A stretch of 8,205 nucleotides of DNA from Candidatus Thalassarchaeaceae archaeon (GCA_030747475.1 JASLKO010000118.1:1-8205), one strand, 5' to 3'. Counted from the stretch's first letter, positions 1-7,224 are shown. A program made the numbers and translations. Notes: a model not told the origin generated them from the letters alone.

Positions 1-996
1 GATGGTCGTTGGCAACAACGGGTTGTTCTATGGATTCCATTGGCCATCGGTGCACCATTCTTGTTGCTCACATGGCTACTATTGCTGGCAGAAGTCGATG
101 GTGCCAATTTGGTATGGCATGAAATCTTTGGATTGCCATTGCTATGTCTTGTTGCACTTGGGTTGATGGTTTACAGCTGGCACAAAGTGGTGAATCCAAA
201 GCAAGTGCCTTGGTTATTGGGTGGTATGATTACGCTGAGTATTCTATTCGCCATATCATTTGGTGATGCATTGCCAGGTGATGCGGACCACTATTTTGAC
301 GATGGAATCACTCGTGGATTAATTGCCGGATTTGCCCTACCATTGTTTTTGTTCACCATTCCACCCATGGTACGTTTGGTCTGGGTGAGATTCGGCGAAT
401 TTCAGTTGCGACCCAAACCACTACAATTGCGACGGATGGCCATTCATGTTGCTCACCTCGGAATTCTCCTATTATTGGTAGGCCACGTATTCACCACAAC
501 ATTGGTTCAGCGTGGCGATCCGAGTCATGTAGTGATGTTGTCCAAAGATACACCCGTCGAACATGGTGATTATTGGTACACTTTTACAGATTTGACCGCC
601 ATTGGAACAGATGATGATGATTGGGATGAAAAAGTAGGTGACGGGAAAATTGAGGTGACGGTCGAAATTCGTAAGGAAATCGATGGCGATGTCATCGCCA
701 AAATGAATCCTGGAATGATGCGTTTCGATGAAGGTGGTATTCCTGCACGACCTGAAACAGACATTTGGCATCGTCCTCATGGCGACTTGGTGATGATTTT
801 TGATCAGACTCAAGCGAATGATTTGGCTTGGTTATCATTGACCATGCAAGATACGGATTCGGTTGATGGCGTTCGAGTCGTCATCTATGATTTGACTGGA
901 AGTCACCTTGTTTGGGCCGGTTGGTCCCTTATTCTAATCGGAACAGCCTTGAATTGGGTTATGGTGCCTAAAACTCAGAATCAAGAGGAAGAATGA
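1..996 (+). CDS. ccmF: CcmF-type cytochrome c heme lyase, C-terminal part (5' end outside window)
   Basis: The frame is open from base 1, so the gene begins upstream; 331 residues are visible. CcmF-family proteins attach heme to apocytochrome c on the outer face of the cytoplasmic membrane. The visible part has membrane segments at about residues 8-28, 42-60, 70-87, 104-128 and 147-167. A soluble outer domain follows (about 170-300), then a last membrane helix (about 301-321) and a short charged tail. This is the usual CcmF C-terminal layout. The segment RRMAIHVAHLGILLLLVGH (about 144-162) matches the CcmF helix that carries a conserved heme-ligating histidine. The stretch GDLVMIFDQ followed by a short strand and a final LVWAGWSLILIGT helix is also typical. 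The N-terminal WWD domain is not visible. The outer domain has an acidic run, TDDDDWDE, near residue 203. NrfE or CcsA-like relatives are the alternative, but the outer domain favours CcmF. Confidence 0.82.
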   Translation, partial: DGRWQQRVVLWIPLAIGAPFLLLTWLLLLAEVDGANLVWHEIFGLPLLCLVALGLMVYSWHKVVNPKQVPWLLGGMITLSILFAISFGDALPGDADHYFDDGITRGLIAGFALPLFLFTIPPMVRLVWVRFGEFQLRPKPLQLRRMAIHVAHLGILLLLVGHVFTTTLVQRGDPSHVVMLSKDTPVEHGDYWYTFTDLTAIGTDDDDWDEKVGDGKIEVTVEIRKEIDGDVIAKMNPGMMRFDEGGIPARPETDIWHRPHGDLVMIFDQTQANDLAWLSLTMQDTDSVDGVRVVIYDLTGSHLVWAGWSLILIGTALNWVMVPKTQNQEEE

Positions 997-1009
997 GCCC
1001 TACGGGCTC
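995..1009. other. Perfect 6-bp hairpin at the ccmF stop codon
   Basis: GAGCCC-TAC-GGGCTC is a perfect inverted repeat with a 3-base loop. It starts within the TGA stop of the heme lyase gene. No T-tract follows, so it is not a classical intrinsic terminator, and archaeal termination normally relies on T-rich runs rather than hairpins. It could be an RNA 3'-end structure or a palindromic protein site. Confidence 0.5.
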
Positions 1010-1084
1010 GGGCTAGACCATCCGCACGCTCATAAAGGGGAAGTCGGTCGCCGGGCCGCCTACAATGCTAGGCAGGTGAACAAA
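997..1084 (+). other. GC-rich intergenic stretch with potential RNA structure upstream of the FKBP gene
   Basis: By hand count, bases 997-1075 are about 66% GC, clearly above the neighbouring coding sequence (about 47% in a sampled line). It holds the hairpin at 995-1009 and a second perfect small stem-loop, GCCTA-CAATGC-TAGGC (1058-1073), just upstream of and touching the FKBP ribosome binding site. I see no TATA-like box, tRNA or ORF. It may be a structured 5' leader. Confidence 0.4.
1071..1079 (+). promoter_or_regulatory. Ribosome binding site that sets the FKBP start
   Basis: GGCAGGTGA resembles the GGAGGTGA SD consensus and lies 5 bases before the ATG at 1085. The GTG at 1076 lies inside this motif, so ATG 1085 is the better start. 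The 3' arm of the 1058-1073 stem-loop overlaps its first bases. Confidence 0.6.
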
Positions 1085-1780
1085 ATGGAAAACGGCTCCA
1101 TCGTCCATATCGATTATGACCTTTACAATGCAGATGACGACGTCCTTATCGAGACCACTCGAGAAGAGGTCGCTAAGGAAGCGGACAAGTTCGATGAAAA
1201 TCGCACATATGCGCCACTGATTACAGTGATTGGAGACGGTCGCCTCATCGCCGGTTTTGAGGCACATCTAGGTGAGGCAGACGCTGAAAAAGACTACGAA
1301 TTCGACATTGCTCCTGAGGATGCATACGGCGAACGTGATCCAAATGCTGTGGAAACAATGGGGCAAGATGTGCTTGCCCGCTCCGTTCGAGATCCAGACA
1401 GTTTGGCCATCGGTGGCCCAGTGGAAATCAATGGCAAGCAAGGAGTTCTACAAATGGTTCGCGCCGGACGTGCACGAATCGATTTCAATCACCCTCTAGC
1501 TGGTCGCACACTGCGTTACAAGTATCGCATTATCAAGGTCGTTGAAGATCGAGCAGAGAAAGTGACTACTCTATTGGAGACAAACACAGGACGAGATGGT
1601 TTTGAGGTCTCCTTTGATGGGGATGACTTGACCATTACATTGCCTGAGTTTGTGGCATATGATCAGAATTGGTCCTTCACCAAGTTCAGCCTCATTCGAA
1701 CTTTGAGAGACCATGTGGGTGTGGAAACCATCGTGTTCCGCGAAGTCCACGAGGCTCGACAAGTTGGCGAAGAAGAGTGA
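1085..1780 (+). CDS. FKBP/SlyD-type peptidyl-prolyl cis-trans isomerase, archaeal long form
   Basis: This 231-residue cytoplasmic protein catalyses cis-trans isomerisation of proline peptide bonds and probably acts as a folding chaperone. It has no signal peptide. The first FKBP half is at about 1-85: an N-terminal strand (GSIVHIDYDLY), then GDGRLIAGFEAHLGEAD (50-66), then the family motif APEDAYGERDP (76-86). An inserted flap domain (about 87-133), as in SlyD, is followed by RIDFNHPLAGRTLRYKYRII (131-150), the typical closing strand motif. Residues from about 155 to 231 form an extra C-terminal domain known from long archaeal FKBPs. SlyD's histidine-rich metal-binding tail is absent. The ATG at 1085 is chosen over an in-frame GTG at 1076 because the latter sits within the SD. 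The family call is secure; the client proteins are unknown. The upstream heme lyase gene may be only a chance neighbour. Confidence 0.9.
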   Translation: MENGSIVHIDYDLYNADDDVLIETTREEVAKEADKFDENRTYAPLITVIGDGRLIAGFEAHLGEADAEKDYEFDIAPEDAYGERDPNAVETMGQDVLARSVRDPDSLAIGGPVEINGKQGVLQMVRAGRARIDFNHPLAGRTLRYKYRIIKVVEDRAEKVTTLLETNTGRDGFEVSFDGDDLTITLPEFVAYDQNWSFTKFSLIRTLRDHVGVETIVFREVHEARQVGEEE

Positions 1781-1801
1781 AATCCATTGTCAGATCGTGC
1801 T

Positions 1802-1806
1802 GAGGT
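1802..1806 (+). promoter_or_regulatory. Ribosome binding site of the DUF63 gene
   Basis: GAGGT lies 7 bases before the ATG at 1814 and supports that start. The 33-base gap after the FKBP stop contains no visible promoter, so the two genes may be co-transcribed. Confidence 0.6.
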
Positions 1807-1813
1807 CTAAAAC

Positions 1814-3130
1814 ATGGCTGAAGAGAGTCCAATTCTCACAGAAAAACCCCTTGCTGACCATCAGTTTTCATTGATGGAACGTGGTGCTGCGACCCTCATC
1901 ATTACAGCTGTGATACTTTTGCTAGGGGCCATCGCCGGTGAAGATATTGCACCTGGCAATGCTCTCACTGAAGGCTACCAATCGTACTTTATCGAACCAC
2001 ATGCCCAAGATTCGACAACAGGTGATGCAGGTTACAATCCGGTTGACACAATCGCCTATTCGCTTCTCCTTGTTTCTTTCGTCGTTGTCCTTTCAGCATG
2101 GCTTCGCAGAATTGGTGTTCCTGCCAGAGACAAATCAGTTCTCGCTCTTCTCCCTTGGGTCTTTTGGGCCGCTCTTGGAGAAGTCAATGAAGATGGGAAA
2201 CTATTCGATACAGAAGGAATGGGTGGATTATTTGTATCCCCCCTCATCCATTTCCATGTTGCTTTGTGGGTTATATTCACAGGTTGGATGTCACAAAATG
2301 TTTCGTTGAAATCCAAGTTTAGCGAACGTGGTTCAGTCACTCAATTGGCTGTTTTGATTATCATCTTGCAATGGGTAATTTTCATGCCTCAAATTAATGG
2401 GCATTGGGACAAAGAAGGATTCTCATGGCTACTTTCTCCACTTTTCCTTTCACCGTTTATTGGCATTCTATTGGCCATTGCGATCCATCCACTACTGGAA
2501 TGCTATACTGCAATGGAACAAGGTTTGATTCAGGTTGGAATAGGTGGCTGTTTTGTTCACCTCGCGGGTTGGCTGATGCTCTACACTGAACCACTGAATG
2601 GTCGCGAGCCGATATCACTAATCCCCCTCATTCTCATCATGTTTGGCCCCCTCTTTTTGTGCCTCATTCTATGGTTCTCCGGACAAAAAGCACGTGCTGA
2701 ATTGAAACACATGGGACTTGAGCCTGGCATTCTCCCTGTAGGGATTACATTGGATGATTGGGATCGACAACATTCATCGACATGGGATCGCATGGAATCA
2801 TTGACCCCTCGTGCGATTTTGGGACTCCCAATCGTACTCCTGGCAATGTACGGCCAAATGGTCGATGGCCTTGCCACCAGCGTTGGATTGGAGAATTATG
2901 GGTATGGTGAGAAGCATGTACTATCCCAGAAAGTCATCGATGTCGCAGGCACTGCTTGGGGATTCGGTGCACTCAAATTTGGTTTGGCCGCTATGATTTG
3001 GTGGTTGTTTGCCTCGGCACGATTTGAACACAGACACCGCCACATGCGTTTGTTGGTTATTTTGTGTCTCTTGGTCGTCGGTTTAGCACCCGGGTTGCGG
3101 GATGTTTTCCGCATGACCCTCGCCGTTTGA
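1814..3130 (+). CDS. DUF63 family polytopic membrane protein, function unknown
   Basis: This 438-residue integral membrane protein has about nine to ten hydrophobic segments, including about 24-41, 79-98, 108-121, 138-158, 176-194, 204-226, 239-257, 266-288, 334-350, 380-400 and 411-427. It matches DUF63, an archaeal membrane family without an assigned function. Landmarks are GYNPVDTIAYSLLL (73-86), the LLPWVFWAALGEVNEDG segment (112-128) followed by LFVSPLIHFHVALWVI (139-154), then the second-half signature QMVDGLATSVGLENYGYGEKHVL (348-370), and a C-terminal APGLRDVFRM (425-434). The charged and polar residues within or next to membrane segments (Asp78, Glu123, Glu126, Asp127, Asp351, Glu366, His368) are conserved-looking and could line a transport path or an active site. 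That is inference. A hydrophilic loop lies at about 290-330. The start has a good SD. No neighbour indicates its role. Confidence 0.85.
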   Translation: MAEESPILTEKPLADHQFSLMERGAATLIITAVILLLGAIAGEDIAPGNALTEGYQSYFIEPHAQDSTTGDAGYNPVDTIAYSLLLVSFVVVLSAWLRRIGVPARDKSVLALLPWVFWAALGEVNEDGKLFDTEGMGGLFVSPLIHFHVALWVIFTGWMSQNVSLKSKFSERGSVTQLAVLIIILQWVIFMPQINGHWDKEGFSWLLSPLFLSPFIGILLAIAIHPLLECYTAMEQGLIQVGIGGCFVHLAGWLMLYTEPLNGREPISLIPLILIMFGPLFLCLILWFSGQKARAELKHMGLEPGILPVGITLDDWDRQHSSTWDRMESLTPRAILGLPIVLLAMYGQMVDGLATSVGLENYGYGEKHVLSQKVIDVAGTAWGFGALKFGLAAMIWWLFASARFEHRHRHMRLLVILCLLVVGLAPGLRDVFRMTLAV

Positions 3131-3162
3131 AACAAGGGAGCGTTCAAGGCCAAGTTCGTATT

Positions 3163-3181
3163 CGCACCCCTTAGGGGTGCG
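3163..3181 (+). promoter_or_regulatory. Strong 8-bp hairpin covering the liuB ribosome binding site
   Basis: CGCACCCC-TTA-GGGGTGCG is a perfect inverted repeat with a 3-base loop, ending one base before the liuB ATG at 3183. The only SD-like bases for liuB (GGGGTG, 3174-3179) form its 3' arm. In RNA it would therefore hide the ribosome binding site. As DNA it could instead be a palindromic repressor site. The rest of the 52-base gap after the DUF63 stop (3131-3182) shows no clear TATA box. Confidence 0.6.
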
Positions 3182-3182
3182 T

Positions 3183-4793
3183 ATGGATCGTCTTCAAACT
3201 CGAGTCAATTCTTCGGATGCCTCGTTCAAGTCTAATCATGAGCACAACAGTGCACTCCTTGGAACATTACGCGACCGCCTTGATGCAGTTCAGGAAGGAG
3301 GGGGTGGCAAATATGTCGAAAAACATCGAAGTCGAGGCAAGGCACTTCCTCGCGAACGAATTTCAGCAATATGTGACCCAGGTACACCATTCCTCGAATT
3401 GTCCCCACTCGCTGCACATGGCCTCTATGATGGTCGGGCAGCAAGTGCGGGCATGGTCACTGGCATTGGCGTAGTCCATGGAAAGGAATGTCTGTTTGTC
3501 GCCAATGATGCCACAGTCAAGGGTGGTTCCTACTATCCGATGACTGTCAAAAAACACATTCGGGCTCAAGAGGTTGCAAATACCAACCACCTCCCTTGCA
3601 TCTACCTAGTGGATTCAGGTGGGGCATTCTTGCCGATGCAAGATGAGGTATTTCCTGACAAAGGTCACTTTGGGCGCATCTTCCGGAATCAGGCCATCAT
3701 GAGTGGGAAAGGGATCCCTCAAATTGCCGCAGTGTGCGGTTCTTGTACAGCAGGTGGAGCTTATGTCCCTGCGATGTCTGATGAATCCATTATCGTCAAA
3801 GGAAACGGAACAATCTTCCTTGCAGGTCCACCTTTGGTGAAAGCCGCAACCGGCGAAGAGGTTAGTGCTGAGGACTTGGGTGGTGCAGATGTACACACGG
3901 CACAATCGGGAGTGGCTGACCATTATGCCGAAGATGAACCGAGTGCTTTGCGCATGGTTCGTAACATCGTTGAGAACTTGAATACTGGCCACAAGACCAA
4001 ACTGGAGGTACAGGCGCCCGAGGATCCAGCCTATCCTATCGATGAAATCCTCGGCATCATTCCCGATGACAACCGCACCCCATTTGATGTTCGTGAGATT
4101 ATCGCACGCATTGTCGATGGTAGCCGATTCCATGAATTCAAATCAAGATATGGTCCTACACTGGTTTGTGGCTTTGCACGAATCCACGGCTATCCAGTGG
4201 GCATTGTAGCCAATAATGGCATTCTATTCTCTGAATCATCTCTCAAAGGTGCTCACTTTGTCGAACTATGTGGTCAACGTGGTATACCTCTAATTTTTCT
4301 TCAAAACATCACTGGCTTCATGGTTGGACGTGAATACGAAGCCGGTGGAATTGCAAAGGATGGCGCCAAGCTTGTGACTGCAGTCTCATGTGTTCCCGTT
4401 CCGAAGTTCACAGTCATCATCGGTGGAAGTCATGGTGCCGGCAATTATGGAATGTGTGGACGTGCTTATGATCCAAGATTCTTATTCATGTGGCCAAATA
4501 GCCGCATCTCAGTCATGGGTGGGCCACAGGCAGCCGATGTGTTGGCCACCGTTAAGCAAGATCAGCGCGCGAGAGAAGGTCTTGAGCCAATGAGCGATGA
4601 AGAATGGGCTACGTTCCAGGCCCCAATTTTAGAGAAATATGATGTCGAAGGTTCACCGTATTATTCCACTGCCCGACTATGGGATGATGGAATCATCGAT
4701 CCACGAGATACACGTGATGTTCTCGGATTGGCCATTAGTGCCAGTCTTAACGCCCCGATGCCTGATACGAATTTTGGAATATTTAGAATGTGA
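3183..4793 (+). CDS. liuB: Methylcrotonyl-CoA carboxylase beta subunit (carboxyltransferase)
   Basis: This 536-residue cytoplasmic enzyme transfers the carboxyl group from carboxybiotin to 3-methylcrotonyl-CoA, giving 3-methylglutaconyl-CoA in leucine breakdown. Both crotonase-like halves are present. N half: GGGKYVEKHRSRGKALPRER (40-59), FLELSPLAAHGLYDG (70-84), VANDATVKGGSYYPMTVKKH (107-125), VDSGGAFLPMQDEVFPDKGH (143-162), and the oxyanion-type motif GSCTAGGAYVPAMSDE (186-201). C half: IVANNGILFSESSLKGAHF (341-359), LQNITGFMVGREYEAGGI (373-390) and GGSHGAGNYGMCGRAYDPRF (414-433). It ends in FGIFRM, as MCC beta chains do. Length and motifs fit MCC better than propionyl- or acetyl-CoA carboxylase; geranyl-CoA carboxylase is a close relative, but the liuC neighbour supports MCC. 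ATG 3183 is preferred over the in-frame GTG at 3177, which lies in a hairpin. It is the first gene of the liu cluster. Confidence 0.92.
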   Translation: MDRLQTRVNSSDASFKSNHEHNSALLGTLRDRLDAVQEGGGGKYVEKHRSRGKALPRERISAICDPGTPFLELSPLAAHGLYDGRAASAGMVTGIGVVHGKECLFVANDATVKGGSYYPMTVKKHIRAQEVANTNHLPCIYLVDSGGAFLPMQDEVFPDKGHFGRIFRNQAIMSGKGIPQIAAVCGSCTAGGAYVPAMSDESIIVKGNGTIFLAGPPLVKAATGEEVSAEDLGGADVHTAQSGVADHYAEDEPSALRMVRNIVENLNTGHKTKLEVQAPEDPAYPIDEILGIIPDDNRTPFDVREIIARIVDGSRFHEFKSRYGPTLVCGFARIHGYPVGIVANNGILFSESSLKGAHFVELCGQRGIPLIFLQNITGFMVGREYEAGGIAKDGAKLVTAVSCVPVPKFTVIIGGSHGAGNYGMCGRAYDPRFLFMWPNSRISVMGGPQAADVLATVKQDQRAREGLEPMSDEEWATFQAPILEKYDVEGSPYYSTARLWDDGIIDPRDTRDVLGLAISASLNAPMPDTNFGIFRM

Positions 4794-4799
4794 AAGGAG
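4793..4799 (+). promoter_or_regulatory. Ribosome binding site of liuC, abutting the liuB stop
   Basis: AAAGGAG begins on the last base of the liuB TGA (4791-4793) and lies 8 bases before ATG 4808. It fixes the liuC start there rather than at the in-frame GTG at 4790, and suggests translational coupling. Confidence 0.7.
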
Positions 4800-4807
4800 C
4801 AATTGAA

Positions 4808-5665
4808 ATGTCAAATTTTGCAATTGGAAATTTAATGCCAGAAACTAGCCTTTGTACACTTGAAATTGAGGGGCCAGTAGCCAGATTAACTTTGACACGT
4901 GAAGATGTATACAATGCACTCAATATCCAACTGATTAGTGAAATCATCTCTATTCTAGAATGGATTAAAGAGCGCTCGGTTGGTGAACGTGGTACACTCA
5001 ACGATGAGGATGGCGCACCGTATCTACGAGTCATTGTTATGAGTGGGGCGGGCAAGCATTTCTGTGCGGGTGCAGACATCAACATGATGCGAGATGCAGG
5101 CGCCAAGAGCCCCGAAGAAAACCGGGCTGATTCAGAACGTCTCGACCGTTTATTCAACAGTCTCTGGTCCCATCCATGCTTTACCATCGGGAAAATACAG
5201 GGTGTTGCGCTTGGTGGCGGAGCTGGTCTAATTGCATGTTTGGATCATGTAATCGTAGATTCAGGCACTCGAATTGCACTTTCAGAAGGGAAATTAGGGA
5301 TTTTACCAGCAGTCATTGGCCCCTATGTATATCGTAAAGTCGGTAGTGCTGAATTCCGTCGACTCTCAATGCTAGCGGGTCGAATTGGTGCAGAAGAAGC
5401 CCTACGTATTGGATTGGTCAGTCAGTTGGCACCATCACTAGATGGGGCAGAAGATACGGTGGTTGCAGAGGTATTGACAACAGGTCCAATGGCTGTTACT
5501 GAAGCCAAGAAACTCACACTCACATTTGACAGGTGGAAGGGTACAGACGAAGAGTTGCGAACTTGGACATTGGACAAAACCAGTGCCATGCGAGGTTCAG
5601 GAGAAGGGCAAGAGGGCCTTGCTTCGTTCCTTGAGAAGCGTTCACCAAATTGGAACGAGGAGTGA
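4808..5665 (+). CDS. liuC: Enoyl-CoA hydratase/isomerase, probable methylglutaconyl-CoA hydratase
   Basis: This 285-residue crotonase-fold enzyme probably hydrates 3-methylglutaconyl-CoA to HMG-CoA, the step after methylcrotonyl-CoA carboxylase. The CoA and oxyanion-hole motifs are GKHFCAGADINMM (82-94) and QGVALGGGAGL (131-141). A glutamate suited to catalysis is Glu160 in ALSEGKLGILPAVIGPYV (157-174); the PAVI-PYV ending is typical of the LiuC group. The tail has EGQEGLASFLEKRSPNW (266-282), also usual for the subfamily. Mitochondrial AUH-type hydratases have a second glutamate after the GGG turn; here that position is Gly140, as I recall for bacterial LiuC proteins. Residues 57-73 (VGERGTLNDEDGAP region) look like a polar insertion before the strand leading to the oxyanion hole. 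The gene sits between two carboxylase genes, 14 bases after liuB and 7 bases before liuD, which supports the substrate assignment. Substrate specificity is inferred from context plus motifs. Confidence 0.82.
   Translation: MSNFAIGNLMPETSLCTLEIEGPVARLTLTREDVYNALNIQLISEIISILEWIKERSVGERGTLNDEDGAPYLRVIVMSGAGKHFCAGADINMMRDAGAKSPEENRADSERLDRLFNSLWSHPCFTIGKIQGVALGGGAGLIACLDHVIVDSGTRIALSEGKLGILPAVIGPYVYRKVGSAEFRRLSMLAGRIGAEEALRIGLVSQLAPSLDGAEDTVVAEVLTTGPMAVTEAKKLTLTFDRWKGTDEELRTWTLDKTSAMRGSGEGQEGLASFLEKRSPNWNEE
5657..5665 (+). promoter_or_regulatory. Ribosome binding site of liuD, containing the liuC stop
   Basis: GAGGAGTGA includes the liuC stop (5663-5665) and precedes ATG 5673 by 7 bases. It supports that start and rules out the long upstream in-frame extension that would run through liuC. 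Confidence 0.65.
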
Positions 5666-5672
5666 AATCTTC

Positions 5673-7214
5673 ATGGGTGGACCAGATTGGATGGAGGGTG
5701 CACCACACCCCATATCCAAAATTCTGGTCGCCAATCGCGGCGAGATTGCTTGTCGAATTTTCCGTTCTTGTGCCGAACTCGGCCTAGGCTCTGTTGCCAT
5801 ATATTCTGAAGCCGATCGTGGATCTTTGCACCAACAGACAGCAGATGAATCAGTTTTTCTTCCAGGGGACAACCTGTCTGATACCTATCTCAACATCGAA
5901 GCTATTTTGGCAGCAGCTGAGGAGACCGGTGCGGATGCCATTCACCCGGGATACGGCTTCCTTTCAGAACGAAGTACGTTTGCAAATGCCGTCAAGGATG
6001 CTGGTTTGGTTTGGATAGGACCATCGGCTTATGCGATCGATGAAATGGGTGACAAAATCAGCGCACGTCGAGCCATGGTAGATGCAGGGGTCCCAGTCAT
6101 TCCTGGTGAAGAATTACCTCTTGATGATCCCGAAAATATGGTTGATGAGTTGGTCCGTGCTGCCACTCGTGTCGGCTATCCACTTCTACTGAAAGCAAGT
6201 GCTGGTGGTGGGGGAAAGGGAATGCGCGTTGTTCGTGAACCTCGGAATTTACAACGCGAATATTCAGCAGCAAGTCGTGAAGCAACCACCTCATTTGGTG
6301 ATGGCACGGTCTATGTTGAACGACTGCTTGAGAAGTCACGCCACGTCGAAGTACAGGTTCTGGCTGATTCTCAGGGCAATGTCGTGCACTTATTTGAAAG
6401 AGAATGTAGTATTCAACGTAGGCACCAGAAGGTGGTTGAAGAATCTCCATCTCCAGTACTTACTGAATCCACTCGTCAACAGATGGGGCTGGCTGCGGTC
6501 AATGCTGCAAAAGCGGTTGACTACGAAGGTGCTGGCACTGTTGAATTTCTACTTGCAGAAGATGGTGATTTCCATTTCCTTGAGATGAATACACGCTTAC
6601 AGGTTGAACACCCGATCACGGAATGCATCAGTGGCGTCGATTTGGTCGTTGAGCAAATTCGGGTTGCTGCAGGCTTGCCAATACCCTTTGAACAATCTGA
6701 TTTATCCATTCGTGGGCATGCGATTGAAGTTCGAATTTATGCTGAAGATCCAGCCAATGGTTTTCTTCCAGCCATCGGACCATTGGCGATGTTTAGGCCT
6801 CCCACTGGACCGGGCATCCGATTGGATACGGGTGTACGTGAAGGTGATGAGGCGAGTATTGATTTCGATCCCATGCTTGCCAAATTGGTTGTTCATGCAC
6901 CTGAACGTGAAGCTGCAATTCGCCGAATGAAGAGGGCCTGCGAAGATTTTGTTCTACTTGGCGTCACCACAAATCTGGGCTTCCTCTGTGACATCATGGA
7001 TCATCCTGCATACCATGCAGGGGAAACGACAACAGATTTTATCGATGTGAATTGGCCGGAAGGTTGGGCTTCTGCAACATCTGACGTTGCACCATTCGTT
7101 GCAGCGGCAGCTGAACATTATGGCTTGTCAAGAAAAGCAATGAGTGTTGAATCGGAAGAAGGTCGTGGTAGCCCATTCAACCCCTTCTTGTCATTGCGGA
7201 GGTCCTTCCCCTGA
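5673..7214 (+). CDS. liuD: Methylcrotonyl-CoA carboxylase alpha subunit, biotin carboxylase part only
   Basis: This 513-residue protein carboxylates biotin using ATP and bicarbonate and supplies the LiuB carboxyltransferase. The biotin carboxylase domain is complete: KILVANRGEIACRIFRSC (16-33), HPGYGFLSE (91-99), Lys128 in the MGDK turn, Lys174 and the glycine-rich ATP loop SAGGGGKGM (176-184). Further on are HVEVQVL (224-230), RRHQKVVEESP (249-259), Glu291, the catalytic EMNTRLQVEHPITE (304-317) with Glu304, Asn306, Arg308, Gln310 and Glu312, then Arg354 in EVRIYAEDP. The chain ends shortly after SPFNPFLSLRR (500-510), a stretch resembling the SPF...GRR segment at the start of the BT domain in human MCCA. 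Ordinary MCC alpha chains run on to about 650-700 residues with BT and biotinyl domains. Here these lie in the next gene, in another frame. Start ATG 5673 follows a good SD; ATG 5691 is an alternative. Confidence 0.9.
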   Translation: MGGPDWMEGAPHPISKILVANRGEIACRIFRSCAELGLGSVAIYSEADRGSLHQQTADESVFLPGDNLSDTYLNIEAILAAAEETGADAIHPGYGFLSERSTFANAVKDAGLVWIGPSAYAIDEMGDKISARRAMVDAGVPVIPGEELPLDDPENMVDELVRAATRVGYPLLLKASAGGGGKGMRVVREPRNLQREYSAASREATTSFGDGTVYVERLLEKSRHVEVQVLADSQGNVVHLFERECSIQRRHQKVVEESPSPVLTESTRQQMGLAAVNAAKAVDYEGAGTVEFLLAEDGDFHFLEMNTRLQVEHPITECISGVDLVVEQIRVAAGLPIPFEQSDLSIRGHAIEVRIYAEDPANGFLPAIGPLAMFRPPTGPGIRLDTGVREGDEASIDFDPMLAKLVVHAPEREAAIRRMKRACEDFVLLGVTTNLGFLCDIMDHPAYHAGETTTDFIDVNWPEGWASATSDVAPFVAAAAEHYGLSRKAMSVESEEGRGSPFNPFLSLRRSFP

Positions 7215-7218
7215 GGTG
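7212..7218 (+). promoter_or_regulatory. Ribosome binding site of the biotin carrier gene, overlapping the liuD stop
   Basis: TGAGGTG contains the liuD TGA and a GAGGTG SD 6 bases before ATG 7225. A further consensus GGAGGT lies just upstream at 7198-7203 and could serve an in-frame GTG at 7216, which would add three residues. Confidence 0.65.
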
Positions 7219-7224
7219 TTTGCT

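Noticed and set aside
995..1009. Intrinsic terminator after ccmF
   Set aside because: The hairpin is not followed by a T-run, and archaeal terminators do not depend on hairpins. It is kept only as a structural element.
997..1070. Possible tRNA in the GC-rich gap
   Set aside because: I could not pair a 7-bp acceptor stem, nor find a convincing T-arm (GGTTC-A--CC) or anticodon arm.
1076..1084. GTG 1076 as the start of the FKBP gene
   Set aside because: It falls inside the SD-like GGCAGGTGA motif; ATG 1085 has correct spacing and begins directly at the conserved N-terminal strand.
1013..1267. 84-codon minus-strand open frame at the start of the FKBP gene
   Set aside because: It is antisense to the well-supported FKBP coding sequence and has no recognisable domain.
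3615..4133. 172-codon open frame on the minus strand inside liuB
   Set aside because: It lies entirely antisense to a highly conserved carboxyltransferase gene, has a low-complexity Cys/His-rich translation, and shows no recognisable domain. It is a shadow of the coding bias of liuB.
5526..5672. 49-residue N-terminal extension of the biotin carboxylase frame through the end of liuC
   Set aside because: It overlaps conserved liuC codons, and biotin carboxylases start just before the KILVANRGEIA motif. ATG 5673 has an SD and fits.
7144..7224. 27-residue N-terminal extension of the biotin carrier frame overlapping liuD
   Set aside because: The extension (HCGG, Cys-rich) resembles no part of the family, and the ATG at 7225 has a proper GAGGTG site. 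It remains relevant only if a frameshift joins the two genes.
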